A program made the translations under genes and the position numbers. The notes below the pieces were generated by a model, which saw only the letters and a list, made by a program, of their open reading frames with translations, searched no databases and had not been told where the DNA came from. Shown here piece after piece: positions 30,450 to 41,710 of a stretch of 64,000 bases of DNA. Each line of letters opens with the position of its first letter. Within the stretch, counting starts at the first letter, position 1. The DNA is taken from assembly GCA_958510875.1 (NCBI GenBank), contig OY294068.1, positions 27,260,297-27,324,296 of the forward strand. Reading direction: 5' to 3'. Source of the stretch: Endomychus coccineus. Lineage: Eukaryota; Arthropoda; Insecta; Coleoptera; Endomychidae.

Positions 30450-31105
30450 GTCGATGGAAGATGCAGGCTTTCATGCCCATGCCTATGCCGACGACTTAGT
30501 TGGCTACACGTTGGAACACTGCGAGTTGCAAAACACGTTGCTCAGCACAGTGGCTTGCTGGTGTCGTACTGAGGTGCTCAGGGCAACCCTGATAAGACGG
30601 AAATAGTACTGCTTACCAGGAAACGCAAGCTAGGCGCACTGATGGGGTTTCTTTCTCTGGCAGGCTGTTACAAATCAAGGGGTCAGTGAAGTTACTGGGA
30701 TTAATCCTAGACTCAAAACAGACCTGGAGAGAATATCTGGAATATTGAGTGAAGAAGGCTTCAGCGTCCTTTTGGGCTGGCAGAAGAGCTTCACATATCC
30801 GTTATAGGATTCACATGGCCGTGATTAGATCTATGATCACTTATGCCGCAGTTGTGCGGTGACCAAGAAGGAGGACTGCTATGTCCCAACGCCCCTTGGA
30901 TCTATTGCAGCGGCTTGCATGCGTAGATGTCTGGAGTGGTATGGGGTCAACTTCAACTAGGGCTCTTGAAGCTCTCGTTGGAATCCAACCTCTACACTTA
31001 TTCATAAAAGCTGACACCATGAGAACAGCATATAGGTTAAGGGGTTCAAGTCACTGGACTGGTTGGAATGAGGCCAGCTATGAGTGGCATAGCAAGATAG
31101 CATAA
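30450..31105 (+). pseudogene. LINE reverse transcriptase remnant with YADD
   Basis: FHAHAYADDLVGYTLEHCEL (about 30470-30530) holds the YADD catalytic motif. NPDKTEIVLLTRKRKLGAL and GSVKLLGLILDSKQTWREYL follow (palm end and thumb), then RIHMAVIRSMITYAAVV before a stop at 30860. After that LEALVGIQPLHLFIKADTMR and TAYRLRGSSHW continue the connector towards RNase H. At least three frame changes or stops interrupt it. It resembles, block by block, the better-kept copy at 34593-35123. Confidence 0.8.
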
Positions 31106-31209
31106 TTTCAGCTATCTGTCTAACTTCTCCTGAAATTCTCATCCCTGATAGGGGAGTTTGAAATAACGTAACTCTTGGCCTGTTGCCACCAGGCGGGCAT
31201 GTATGGCTT

Positions 31210-31660
31210 ATGGACTGGTCCTAGATAGCTTCTGCTTCGGGACCTGCAACCTAGGACACAGGGGAGTAGAAGGAAATGAATTGACCTAGGAGTCGTCTAA
31301 TCCCCGTGTTGGGCAAGAGTCAATGGTCGCTTTATCAAACTGCAAACAGTGGTCTATCTTGTGGCGGAAACCGTCACGCTTGATCTTTATAAATGAGCCT
31401 GTGTCTAGGCTCTCAAAGAAACTCCTTTTTCTAGACAGAAGGGACATTAGTGTGATGGAATCATCTAGAATCTTCACGGGTCATTGTCGTCTTAACAAGC
31501 ACCTTCATCATGGGCATCGCAGATGTGAGGCAGTTTCTTCTACTTCTCAGCATACCCTAAATATTAGTAGGATATGCAAAGAGACATTCTGTTGGAACGC
31601 CCAGCTTCAAACTTCCTCAGGCAACGTTACTTTGGTCAATTAGAACTGCTTCCAGAGAAA
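31210..31660 (+). pseudogene. LINE RNase H and C-terminal remnant
   Basis: LGHRGVEGNELT (31250-31286) is the last RNase H motif (GHxGxxGNExA). KLLFLDRRDISVMESSRIFT followed by GHCRLNKHLHHGHRRC (about 31420-31530) is the LINE C-terminal module with its His/Cys cluster. In intact elements this part removes the RNA template strand and binds nucleic acid. Confidence 0.75.
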
Positions 31661-32415
31661 CTGGACTTATGGAAGCCAGCGTAAGCAATGTTCTAGGTTT
31701 CTGGAGCTTGCATCTATGGGGTTAAGCCCCTTCCCTCCGCTGATGATGATGATAACATTTTTTGTACTAGTGCCGGCTTAGTGTTGGTATTGATCAGATA
31801 CCTTTTACGTCACCTGCTTTGGCGGTGATTTCTCTTTAGCGTTCCATACTGAACATATTATTTTCTACAAAAATTGCACACTCCAAGATGTAGATTGAAG
31901 ATAGGGTAAGTATAATGTTTCTTTTGCATGACAAACTACCGAGCTGCTTCTGCGGAATTACCCCAAAAAAGTATTCCATTGCTAAGTCTACATAAGCATA
32001 GTTTGCAATTATTGAAGCTGATATATCCACTGTTTGTTCTAGTATTCTCAGAGCATAATACATAACAACTTATTCCATTACAGGTTTCATTAATATGACT
32101 CACAATCGATTTTGTGAATCCCGAATTTGGCGAAGTCGGAATTTAGAAAATAAATTGAGGAATTTATTAATTAGTGGATGATAATTGAAACTTTAAAATT
32201 TAATTAAACTATTTGAAGGTAGTGGCTCTACTTTGGTTAATTGGTTACGTTCCAATTTTCTTGTTGTTTAGAAATTAAATTATTGATCAAAGATTTGTCG
32301 TTACCAATGACTAACGCTATTTGTTGAAAATTCTCAACTTCATCGTTATAATTTCTGACTAAAAAGGACGTTTAATAATCTATAGACAAGACTATTGAAT
32401 GGAGCTATTTTATAA

Positions 32416-33281
32416 TTAATTGGTGTAGCTGGATCCACAGGAGTAAAGATATTTGTTCGAGAGTGGATCAAATTTGCTATTAAGAGTGTTCACAATGCCA
32501 TGTAAATCAAAATCATTACTTATAATCTCGAAAATATCATTGACATACCAAACTTTTGGTAATTGATTTGATATTGATTTTAAGGAGGTTTCAGTCAGTT
32601 TATAATTTTGTATTTTTATCTCATCCCTCATAAATACATTCAATTCTCAGTTCACAGACTGTTTATTTGACTATTCAGGTGACTTACTATCTCATCCCTC
32701 ATGGAGACATTCAATTTACAACGCACAGACTGTTTAATTGTTGACTATTCAATTGACTTTCTTAACTTGTTTTCCCTCTGTTTGAAGACCATTCGTCATA
32801 TTCAATGTTTTGAATCATTCAATATACAGGCTATGCCGTCGTGGGAATATCAGTGGTTGGCTATTTGAATGATTCAAATATTGTCATAAAAAGGAGAAAG
32901 TGGATTGTTTTTGTTAAAAGAGAAATAATTTGGCTCCATACATCAATACGCACGTATTCTGTGCAGCTTTTATTGGGATATTAATATTTGAAAGACATTT
33001 CTTCGTAATGTTTATCGCCTCATGGATTGGGGAATTTGTGAATGATGACACAATACCCAATGAATCAACAGTATCAACAGGTTCAAGTTTGAATTCTTTC
33101 AACATTTCTCCCAAAGAATTTGGAAGTTGCTAAATTCATCAACTAACCATTCTGCTATGTTATACGTGGGATAATGCTTGAAAAAAATGATGATGCTTGA
33201 AATGATGATTGGAAGTGTATAAACGAAAAAGCATTTTATTATATTTCGATTTAACCCCAAATTGTATTCAAACAAGCACAT
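32416..33281 (-). pseudogene. Penelope-type reverse transcriptase remnant
   Basis: YNIAEWLVDEFSNFQ (33170-33120) and FKLEPVDTVDSLGIVSSFTN with SPIHEAINI (33090-33020) correspond to the SFDVxxLFTNxP block of Penelope reverse transcriptases. PKVWYVNDIFEIISNDFDLH (about 32555-32495) is the catalytic block, with YVDD changed to YVND, so the second metal-binding Asp is lost. Length and order match the better copy at 62004-62519. The stops, frameshift and catalytic change show it is dead. Confidence 0.75.
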
Positions 33282-33304
33282 TTTGATTTGTAATCTAATT
33301 CATT

Positions 33305-33335
33305 CTGATGAAGGCTGTTTGGTAGCTGAAAGGTC
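33305..33335 (+). ncRNA. Hammerhead-like core remnant near a Penelope end
   Basis: The plus strand shows CTGATGA (33305-33311), a stem GGCT...AGCT and GAAA (33328-33331) followed by GGTC. Related copies carry GGTAGCCGAAAGATC (60550-60573, minus) and GGTAACTGAAAGGTC (58985-59010, minus), implying an ancestral stem GGCTAC/GTAGCC. No helix I pairing is visible here, and the strand is opposite to the neighbouring Penelope gene. I read it as a degenerate hammerhead at best. Confidence 0.3.
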
Positions 33336-33375
33336 TTCAGTACTTATGGTTTATTACATTTTTCGTAGGTCATCA

Positions 33376-34189
33376 GAAAATTGGAGACGCGTGCTTCCCT
33401 CGAACATATTTCATGAGAATCTGTTGAATAAAATTTTGAATAGCATTTTTAGTAGAGGGTCGACCCATATGAATATTTTATAATCATGAGTGCGTAGGCT
33501 TGATTTAGTGGTTATTAAGGGATTAAAATATGCGGTTATATTAAAAAATAACACCACCGTAGACGGTCATAAAGAAAGTTGGGCAACTTCTATATCGCGT
33601 TAGACCGTAATAGGGTTCACGTAGGGAAGCAATCGTTTGCCCTGAAGGTCTTCTACTCTTTCCGAGAAGCTTTCCCGATTTATCACTATCCACGTAGTGT
33701 AAAACGTCTGCTAAGTTTCTAACTGGTGCGGTAAGTAACACTCGCTCCACTTTTGCAATTCCAGACAAATTCACGACATCCCTTAGAATTTCCGTCCACG
33801 CCATTGTGGTAGTTTATATTGTGGAAAAGTTTAAGAAAACTCTAGAGAGAACAACTCCTCGAATCGATAAGTGTTTTCAGTAACTTTCGTTACTGGGGTG
33901 AGGACTAGCATATTATTGAAATCGGATTTCGTAGCTCGAGTTGTAGAACTTTATCATTCAACGAGGCGGAGAAAATTGGAATCTGTAGGAAGGTGCACGG
34001 GATTTATTTTAATCGTGAGGGGTTCCAAATATTATTCTAATAATTCCGACCCAATTTCCTTTCCCAACAAGGAGATTATACTTTTTAATTGGAATTTACG
34101 GAATATTTGTTCTGTGCAAATAAAACCGTTTACAGAATTTGAAAGCATTATTCAATTGATGTATACTGGGTATATGATTATAATATGAT
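33376..34189. other. Unannotated stretch between Penelope and LINE copies
   Basis: No recognised element except the unplaced frame at 33541-33804. Confidence 0.35.
33541..33804 (-). other. Unrecognised 87-codon frame
   Basis: A minus-strand frame with a good initiation context (CCACAATGG) encodes MAWTEILRDVVNLSGIAKVE, then RNLADVLHYVDSDKSGKLLG and YYGLTRYRSCPTFFMTVYGG. The composition is protein-like, but I cannot name a family or find a partner exon. It may be part of an unknown mobile element or a chance frame. Confidence 0.25.
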
Positions 34190-34369
34190 CAAATGCTTGA
34201 TGCGCAGAACTGTGGACAAGGCAAATCTTATAGCCTCTTGAAAATGCGCTGTAATCACTGTTCTGCCCAAAAAATGTAATCCTAATGAGTTGAAAGACCT
34301 TAGGCCAAACTCTTATCAGAAATCCCCTACATCGCAATCAGTATGCGTACCAAACCGAGAAATCCTGTT

Positions 34370-35123
34370 AAATGGCAGTACACGAGTTAATACAGAAAGC
34401 AGAAATATCGCTGGAATGCAAAGAAATTGTAGCGAGGTTTCTGGACATAGAGGAAACTTTTGACAATACTTCATTCGAATAAATTGCCCGAGCAAGGCGA
34501 GAGCGACCGATGGAAGATCTACTGTGCAGATGGATCCACAACATGCTCCGAAGCAGGACAGTCATGGGAACTCTCAATGAGGTTAAAATGAGGTGCGGGT
34601 CACTGGAGGATGTCCGCAGGGAGGTGTACTGTCACCTCTGCTGTGGAGTCTGGTGGTGGACGCACTTCTGATACTCCTTGAGAGCAAAGGATTCTGCGTA
34701 ATCGGATATGCGGATGACATCGTCATTATAGTACAAAGGAAGTTCGGGAGCACAGTAGCATCTTTGATGCAGCACGCACTGAACACCGTGGAAAAATGGT
34801 GCAACAAGGAAGGACTCAAAGTGAATCCTTCGAAAATAATCATTGTACCCTTCACAAAGAGAAAGGACATTGGAAACATACAAGACTTAGTTTTGTATGG
34901 GAAAAATATACAGATAACGGACACGGTCAAGTACCTTGGGGTAAGCCTAGATAAAAGGCTGACCTTTGGGAAGCATCTGGAGAAAACCGCTAACAAAGCG
35001 ATGAGAGCCCTGTGGACCTGTCGTCGTACAGTCGGGAGAACCTGGGGACTCACTCCACGGATGATACACTGGGTGTACATAACCATAGTGAGACCGATTG
35101 TAACATACGCCGCAATCGTGTAG
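34370..35123 (+). pseudogene. LINE reverse transcriptase, palm with YADD
   Basis: FLDIEETFDN (34440-34470) is motif A with its catalytic Asp, preceded by a degraded finger region. After one frameshift, a 176-codon open run from 34593 reads VTGGCPQGGVLSPLLWSLVV (motif B), CVIGYADDIVIIVQRKF (motif C, YADD), KVNPSKIIIVPFTKRK (motif D) and VKYLGVSLDKRLTFGKHLEK (motif E and thumb). It ends with RPIVTYAAIV and a stop where VVW is expected. All three catalytic Asp positions survive, but the frame is broken. Confidence 0.85.
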
Positions 35124-35174
35124 TGGCCAAAAAAAAAAACCAAAGCATTTACTGACGATAGTTCAGAGACTGAC

Positions 35175-36290
35175 ATGCTTAGGAGTAACAGGTGCAATGT
35201 CGACCACCCCAACGGCTGCGATGGAGCAGCTACTGGAGTTGGAGCCACTGCACCTCGCCGTTCAGACAGAAGCCATAAGAGGAGCGTATCGCTTCGATCT
35301 TTGAAGCATCCTTGGAATGCTTGGATTACCTGGGCCATTGGGGATGAGATTCGACAGGATCAAGGTTCACAGCACTTCCGTGCCTTTCATGATTCAAACC
35401 TTGAATGGGCGGGAGAACGCTGGGGACAGTCCTCATATGATACCAGGGGATTCCATATGGCTTACCGAATGCACCAAGACGGAAAAAAGTACGGGTGCTG
35501 GAATAGTCGAGAAAACGGACCAAGGGGAAATGATTTCTTTGAACCTAGGGACTTTTTCGACAGAATTCCAAGCAAAAATGGTTGAAATTACAACATGTGC
35601 TCGAATTATGAGGGAGAGCCTATGAGAATAGACAAATCACAATCATAGTGAGCAACCTGACAGTGCTTAAGGAACTAGAGTCATACACAATCCCCTCACA
35701 ATGAGTACTTGATTGTGTTAAAGAACTAACGGCACTAGTAATGAGCCCCAATAAAGTAACACTCGTGTGGGAGTCTGAGGAAACCAAACGAGAAGGGACT
35801 GAAACTGCCGTCGTACTCGCTAAAGCGAGGGTGGAAAGACCACTGATTGGACCAGAGCCAACCTGTGGCATTTCTAATGCCACAGTGAAATCTGTAATCC
35901 AAAAATGGCTCGAGATAGAGCACCGTGCCTACTGGAAAAAACTGCCCCGTATGTCGCACTCCAAGCGACTGATGGAAGATCTCCAGCAGCAACGAGTGAA
36001 AAATCTGCTGACGTTCAGCAGACAAGAAATACGGAATCTTGTTGCATTCCTGACCAGACACGCCCCATGCAACAAACACCTCTTCACGATGGGTCTGGTA
36101 GATCAGCCCACTTGCAGGGGTTGCGGCGTAGAAGATGATACACCTATGCATGAGCTGTGTTAGTGCACGGCATACGCGGTTGGTCGTCGGACATACCTTG
36201 GAGACGATAAAACTATACCCGAGGAAATCAGAAGTATCTCCTATATCAGGCTACTGAAATTCATAGGATACACCGGACTGATGAGGAGGT
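35175..36290 (+). pseudogene. LINE connector, RNase H and C-terminal module
   Basis: After the thumb, LLELEPLHLAVQTEAIRGAY (about 35228-35290) leads to RNase H: WLTECTKTEKSTGAGIVEKT and NLGTFSTEFQAKMVEI (35460-35600). A 140-codon frame at 35741-36163 ends with LAFL-type VAFLTRHAPCNKHLFTMGLV and PTCRGCGVEDDTPMHELC, the CCHC-like C-terminal knuckle. YIRLLKFIGYTGLMRR (36240-36290) gives the family tail. Stops at several points show it is a pseudogene. Confidence 0.8.
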
Positions 36291-36470
36291 AGCAACATGT
36301 GAGGGCACAATAGGACTATAATGACCGCAGTGCAATGGGCTTTCCTTGGGATGGAGAACCAACCTCACGGAGGAGGGGTTTTAGTCAGTAGGAATCCGGC
36401 CCTCCCGGGGGCACGGGCACCCGAGGCGTCTATGCAAGATTTCCCCTCCTCTACGCAAAAAAAAACCTGT

Positions 36471-37163
36471 ATATCTATCGCTTAAACTCGACAAGTATAA
36501 TTATTAAAGTAAATTTGTATCTTATTCACATTTTACTTATTGAATAAAATATTCTAAATTATTCTTGTAAAGTTATTAATAAAAAATTGCGACGAAAAAA
36601 TATTACTAATTAAAATTTTCACATGATGTATTACTAAGATGATAATATTTCCGATGTTTCAGATGAAGCGAATGAAACATTAATGAGAATGATCAATGTT
36701 TCATCTATTATAAATGCCCGATAAAACATTCTAATCATCAGTTCGCTCAAAGTGCAATATAAGTTTGTTCCGCATGTTGGTTCTGGTCTAATTTATAACC
36801 AATTTGTCTGCAAACATAACAATGATCTCCAGAGCATATCTGTTGATTAGGAAGGTAGAGCTTGCCATCACGTTTATATAATCCCCTAGCAATTTATATT
36901 TTCAGATAACACGTGGGATTCACGTTCGATATAACAATTATTCCAAATACGCATGAAGCACATCTCTTCTTTAGCTTCGTGATTATCAATATATAGTTCT
37001 AGTTAGACGCATAGTAAATTATTAATTTTTGTTGTTGTTTCCGATGGCCATAAATATGAATATGCTGTGAAGGATTTATTGAAATTTTCCTCGTTATTTC
37101 TGTTTCAGGGCAATGGAGATTGAGCCCCGCGGTCAGAAAAAATTGTGCATGTAATAAAGTAAT
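36471..37163. other. AT-rich stretch without features
   Basis: Nothing recognised. Confidence 0.4.
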
Positions 37164-37169
37164 ATGGGA

Positions 37170-39005
37170 CAATTGCGCCCCAGATCCCAACCACTTGTTT
37201 TACGGCACTTCATTAAAATAGTATAACTTAAAAATTTTGCTTAAAATTGGGAATGAAACATAATAACAAAATATTTATCAAATTACTAAAACGAACTTAA
37301 GCTAAAATAGGTTATTTTTACTTATAGGTACTTAACTACTATTTTACAAATTTGTATGAATTACTTTTTACAAACTCAAATGGAGTTAGCTCATTATTTT
37401 TATATAAACTAATTAAATTAGTAACATATTCTTGTCGCTTCTTATATTTACTGTTTCCAGAAGGCGCTGGTAAATGTACGCTATTTATTTTGATATAGGA
37501 GTTTAAATGAATATCGGATAAAACAGCTATGAACCTAAATATGTCGGGATGTGAAAAATAAAAGCTCGAATTTAAGTGACTATGAAAAGACTCACAAGCG
37601 TTAGTGGTTCGTTCAGTGGAGTTATCACAAGATGCCCATATATCTGGTTGAAAAGAACAATCATCGGATATACAGTTATCAACAAGATAATCGGCATATT
37701 CGGTAACTCGGGCATTTTTAATAGAATACAAATCTTCGGCAAACACGTTCCCTACATCGGCGGGGTCCAAAAACAATAGCCCAAATGTCCATCGTAACCA
37801 TTTACCTATTGGCGATTCTGAACTTCTATATTCAGAAACTAGTCCTACATTTTGTATCTTCCTAAACCAGGATTGGGTTAAGTGGAACCTACAGCCTATG
37901 ATGGTAACATTAGGCCATTTTTGCCTGATACTACTGTGTATCGCTTTTTCAAAATCGCACACTATTTCTTTGGGATTCAACTCTAAATTTACAGATTTTG
38001 AATAATTAATTAATAACTGAAAAGCTTTATTATAAGTTTCCGTATGTTTATTAAGAAGTAAAATAAATACTAGTGATATGTAGTGTCCATTTTCTATGGT
38101 ATGAATGATGAACAATTGCTTAAAAAACTTTGGACAATACTCGAACGTCCCATCTACAAAGTTTCGGCTTCGAACATAAGTAACTTAAGTTTGATACACA
38201 AGAAAATATAATAATATTTTGGCTAAGAGAATTTACCAGTAAGAAGTTCTCGCCTTTGTTGGTTTTACTGTTGTATGATACAAGTGAGGTGTGAACATCT
38301 TCTACAGATCGAGGCAGACAAGGCAAAATGTTTCTTCTTGATCTGTATATACTTTTTCGTACATTGCTTATATCAGCCACCGTCACATTTATATCTCCTG
38401 CACACCGTATACCACTATTGATAATTTTTGAGGGGCGTTGAGAAATAACTTCGACTGCCTTTCTTTTAAGTAATTTTTGAAGCTTCTGCAAACCCAAAAG
38501 AAATGTCTATCAGCTCGAGCCCACAAATCGATGTCGATGTTGTCCAGAGAGCTAGATGTTTTAAAAAACTTGACTCACCTTTACTTCTAATTTTTCATTG
38601 ATGGGATGATTATGTTCCCCTTTTCTCTTTAAAAGCACTTCTTCTGTCTTATCGACAGAAATCGAAGACGGACAGCCGTTTTTCGTACACCTAAAGGTAA
38701 CTCCTTACGCTGTTTCCTTATTTTTTCGAAAAGTATACTTATCAACGATAAGTAATTTTTTTCCACGTTCACTGATCATTGACTCCATTTTAATGTAAGT
38801 AAAACTATAAATTTAGAACGTTCGTAAGCACAAACAGCCGACAAATGAATAATTATTGAATATCATGAAAGAGTGGCAAAACAGGGGTGGGTGTTGGGAA
38901 TTCCTAAGCAGGTACCTAAACTGAATTCGGTGCCCAATCGACCTATTGCTTAATCGGGCACATTGCTACCATAAAACTATCAGGTACCTTTGAGGGGCGC
39001 AATTG
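37170..39005 (-). mobile_element. Mutator-like (MULE) transposon
   Basis: A spliced MULE transposase gene on the minus strand (37339-38788) is bounded by a perfect 12-bp inverted repeat, CAATTGCGCCCC at 37170-37181 and GGGGCGCAATTG at 38994-39005. Further similar bases lie outside (GGGAC and GTACCCC). These are candidate terminal repeats. A 9-bp target duplication was not found, so exact ends are open. Confidence 0.65.
37339..38788 (-). pseudogene. MULE transposase gene with FLYWCH finger and one intron, nearly intact
   Basis: Exon 1 (38788-38579, 70 codons) encodes a FLYWCH-type zinc finger: YTFRKNKETA, stop, GVTFRCTKNGCPSSI and LLKRKGEHNHPIN give the F-x-C-C-H-x-H pattern. The donor GTGAGT at 38578 and the acceptor TTTGCAG ending at 38486 define a 93-bp phase-0 intron. 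Exon 2 starts KLQKLLKRKAVEVISQRPSK and runs RKSIYRSRRNILPCLPRS. A frameshift near 38180 precedes FVDGTFEYCPKFFKQLF (first catalytic Asp), CDFEKAIHSSIRQKWPN (second Asp) and IIGCRFHLTQSWFRKI (the C-x-H signature of MULE). TTNACESFHSHLNSSFYFSH completes the C-terminal Glu region, and the stop is at 37339. Only one in-frame stop and one frameshift separate it from an open gene. Confidence 0.85.
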
Positions 39006-39295
39006 ACCTGTACCCCTTTTTCATTATGAGTAGTTTTTCAACGTACCATAGTCGTCGACACCAATAAAATGTTTTGTTATTGAATCTGCAATTTACTGTT
39101 AATACTTGTTTTCAACAATTAAATATAGAATATGAGATTATTACATGACATAATAATTGACCCAGATACGAATTATATGTAAATTCTTGAGAAATAGGTT
39201 ACATTAACAGATAAGTCAAGTATACTTTCGTCTTTACGTACGTTTGGGTCTCACGACAAAAGGCTTCTAAGTGCGCGATTTCTATTTGTATTTTA
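39006..39295. other. Short AT-rich spacer
   Basis: No features recognised. Confidence 0.35.
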
Positions 39296-39461
39296 CATCC
39301 CAACATCTCCTCATAATCTACAAAGCACAGATTCGACCTGTCTTGGAGTACTGTTCGCAAGTTTGGAGTTCGGCTCACAAACATACGCTGAAGCTCTTGG
39401 ATTATATCCAGAAGAGAGCTATTCGTTTGATTGACTTTCGAGTTCATTGACCTATCTAGAG
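39296..39461 (+). pseudogene. Jockey-like LINE, left half, thumb region
   Basis: Plus-strand translation gives LIIYKAQIRPVLEYCSQVW, then SSAHKHTLKLLDYIQKRAIR and LID, the post-catalytic region typical of Jockey/RTE-like LINEs. The element continues at 41349 once the hAT insertion is removed. A frameshift and stops are present. Confidence 0.8.
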
Positions 39462-41348
39462 CAGTGGCGGCTCGTGAATTTTTGAGAGAGGAGGCTGGAA
39501 ATAAGACGTTTTTGTAAAAATATACTCTATTCACAGCCTTTTAACCTTTGCACAGCGACCGTACCAGCTACTTCAGTGACAGAATTAATTGTTACCCAGC
39601 AAGAACCAACGTGGAGGTATAGAGTTTCTCTGGGCAAAAAATTATTTGTTCGTTTTTTGTCTTTTATTTTTTTGGATTTTTAATATTTTTTCTTTTTTTT
39701 GGAATTTTTCATATTTTGTTTTTTTTAAATTAATTTTATAATTTTTTTTATATATTAAAGGAATTCTACGGTCTTTAGTTTGCGAAAAATGATCAATAAT
39801 ATTATCAAAAAATGTATCATTTTGTTTTAGGTGTTTTACTAAATCTTTTTCAATAGATATTAAACTAACATTGTATAAACGATTTTGGCCCATTGTATTT
39901 GGCATGTAAGTTTTAATTCGTTTGAGAGTAGAAAATGATCTCTCCACCGATGCCGACGTGACAGAAATGGTGACTGTCAAACAAAGTAGTTTATAAAACT
40001 GAGGTAAAACTTGTTGCAAATCATTGTCTATCATATATTTTATCATATCGGCGTGACTGTCATACTGGCCTAAAATATCTTTATCCGAGTATATAACGCA
40101 TAATTCATTGTGCCGTGCTATTTCATCAAAAATATATATATTTATATTTAAGAACTAAGTTATCTTAAAGTGTATTGGGGAACTTTTTTGAAAAAGATTC
40201 GAAAAATCTTCTATTCGTCAAGTCAAAAAACTTCAATTCATGTAAATCGGAAAATCGAATCTCAATTTGACCTTTAATAGTATCTAAAGTTTCATAAAAA
40301 AGTTGTTTATACTTAATGTAGTTTCTTGTCTACCAAATTATATGTTTTCCTCCTTTTCGCGGGAGGAGCCTCATCAGTTGAAAAATTTTCAAATAAAATA
40401 TTAAAATGAAATTCTGTATTACGGAAACTTGAAATTTTTCCAATGAGATGTTTTAAACGATCTCTTGAATAAATTATATTAGTGAATTTATGTTGTAAAA
40501 TTTGAAAAATAAGATCAGTTTGTTCAAATATTAATTTAAAATTATCAAGAAAAAACAAAAATTCTTCATTTTCTAAATAAGATTTTAAACCAACAGCAGC
40601 ATTTAATGAAACCTGATCTGTTGAAAAGTCATCACTGTTTAATACAAAATCAAATGTTTCAATTAATTTGTCTTTATTTTTATGGATGGTAAATACTGCA
40701 CGTGATGTAAAATTCCATGGAGTTGGAGCATTACAGGGAAATCAATGATTTTTTTAAAACTTCGTCTTGTCAATACTACTATTAGTATTAACAATGATCG
40801 ATTTTGATAGTTACCTGACATTACTAATCCTTTCAATTCCGGTAAAGGCCGTTTATTCAAAAGAAACACTTTTATCATATATTAATTCACTAAATGGATT
40901 TTCTAAAAGGCAGCAACTAACTCACTAACACTCATTTTAAATTCACAACAGAAAACAATCTAACCTTACTTGGCGTGACAACACATAAACAAACAAGCAC
41001 TGACTGACCTACTCAGCAGTCGGCAGAACACACGTCTCGTATGTCATAGATTACTAGCGGCTGCCGCAGGCTAGCCTCCAGAGGATGTTGCCGTTTTCGC
41101 TGATTTACCCAGTTGGCGTTCGGACTGGTCGGAAAAACGGCAACTGCGTTGAACAACACATGCTCAGCGTTTGAGATATATAGAGAGTCTAGCCTCAGGG
41201 CACTGTTTCCAGATTGAAAATAACTACTGAGAACGGGGAATTAATTGTAAAATTTTAAAAATTATGAGAGAAACAGGAAATAAAATGGAGAATGATCATT
41301 AAGATGAATTGGTGAGGAGGCTGAGCCTCCTTCGAGGAGCCGCCATTG
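39462..41348 (-). mobile_element. ZMYM1-like hAT element inserted into a LINE, perfect 8-bp TSD
   Basis: The ends are CAGTGGCGGCTCGTGAA (39462) and the complement of CAATGGCGGCTCCTCGAA (41348). The duplication ATCTAGAG at 39454-39461 and 41349-41356 is perfect. It carries minus-strand transposase remnants and shares both ends with the copy at 15790-17159. Length is 1,887 bp, shorter than autonomous members of this type, so it is internally deleted. Confidence 0.9.
39642..40878 (-). pseudogene. hAT transposase remnant with C-terminal dimerisation domain
   Basis: From the right: an N-terminal fragment continues as KRPLPELKGLVMSGNYQNRS (about 40870-40800). A middle block follows (LSDD-like FDFVLNSDDFSTDQVSLNAA and FLFFLDNFKLIFEQTDLIFQ, 40640-40500), then FSTDEAPPAKRRKTYNL at about 40340. 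After a gap of broken frames, the C-terminal dimerisation domain PQFYKLLCLTVTISVTSASV and ERSFSTLKRIKTYMPNTMGQ (40020-39890) ends in a Lys-rich tail at 39642. The zinc finger and the first catalytic block present in the 16157 copy are missing here. Confidence 0.8.
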
Positions 41349-41710
41349 ATCTAGAGCATCGTAGAAAGGTGGGAGATCTCTCCCTTTTCTATAGATATTT
41401 CCATAGTAGGTGTTCATCAGACATTTCGTCTGTTGTTCCATCACGAGAGATACCAGATAGGGGGCCTAGACGAGCTCAAGCTAGTCATCCTTTCATTGTC
41501 AAGCTCTAGACGTGCCGAACTTTTTCCTAACACAGACTTCATTTTTCTATCGAACAGTCTTTACCTATGCCTATAATCTCCAAGCCTTCAAGAAAAATTC
41601 GAATGCTTATCTCGTCTCCCAACATTCCACCGCTAAGCTCACACGATGTTCTTCGAACATTATAGGTTTGCCTTTCGTGTAGTCAAAATATAAAAAAAAA
41701 GTTTGACTAA
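41349..41710 (+). mobile_element. Jockey-like LINE, right half with 3' end
   Basis: LEHRRKVGDLSLFYRYFHSR then CSSDISSVVPSREIPDRGPR is the usual C-terminus of this LINE type, followed by a decayed tail. The 3' terminus has CGATGTTCTTCGAACATTAT, AGGTTTGCC and AGTCAAAATATAAAAAAAAA. Joined to 39296-39461 it makes one element split by the hAT copy. Confidence 0.8.

Larger units (their letters stand above)
30390..31760 (+). mobile_element. R1/LOA-group LINE, 5' truncated and decayed
   Basis: A plus-strand fossil with reverse transcriptase palm, thumb, RNase H and C-terminal tail in several frames, ending in TGATGATGATGATA at 31740-31753. Its tail resembles the fragment at 48285-48400. GC content is higher than in the flanks. 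Confidence 0.8.
31880..33375 (-). mobile_element. Penelope-like element, decayed copy
   Basis: Minus-strand Penelope reverse transcriptase blocks in three frames lie at 33281-33099, 33114-32914 and 32643-32416. A 3' part at about 32330-32100 matches the copy at 61820-62000. A stretch at 32640-32880 with a partial duplication (TCTCATCCCTCAT twice, about 60 bp apart) interrupts the gene. The left limit is approximate. The right end is the repeat at 33285-33375 shared with 58935 and 60500. Confidence 0.7.
34190..36470 (+). mobile_element. R1/LOA-group LINE, 5' truncated, with poly-A end
   Basis: A plus-strand element holds reverse transcriptase, RNase H and C-terminal zinc-knuckle parts and ends in an A-run at 36459-36467. 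GC content is well above the flanks, so boundaries are visible by composition. I looked for a target duplication and found none that is convincing. Confidence 0.85.
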
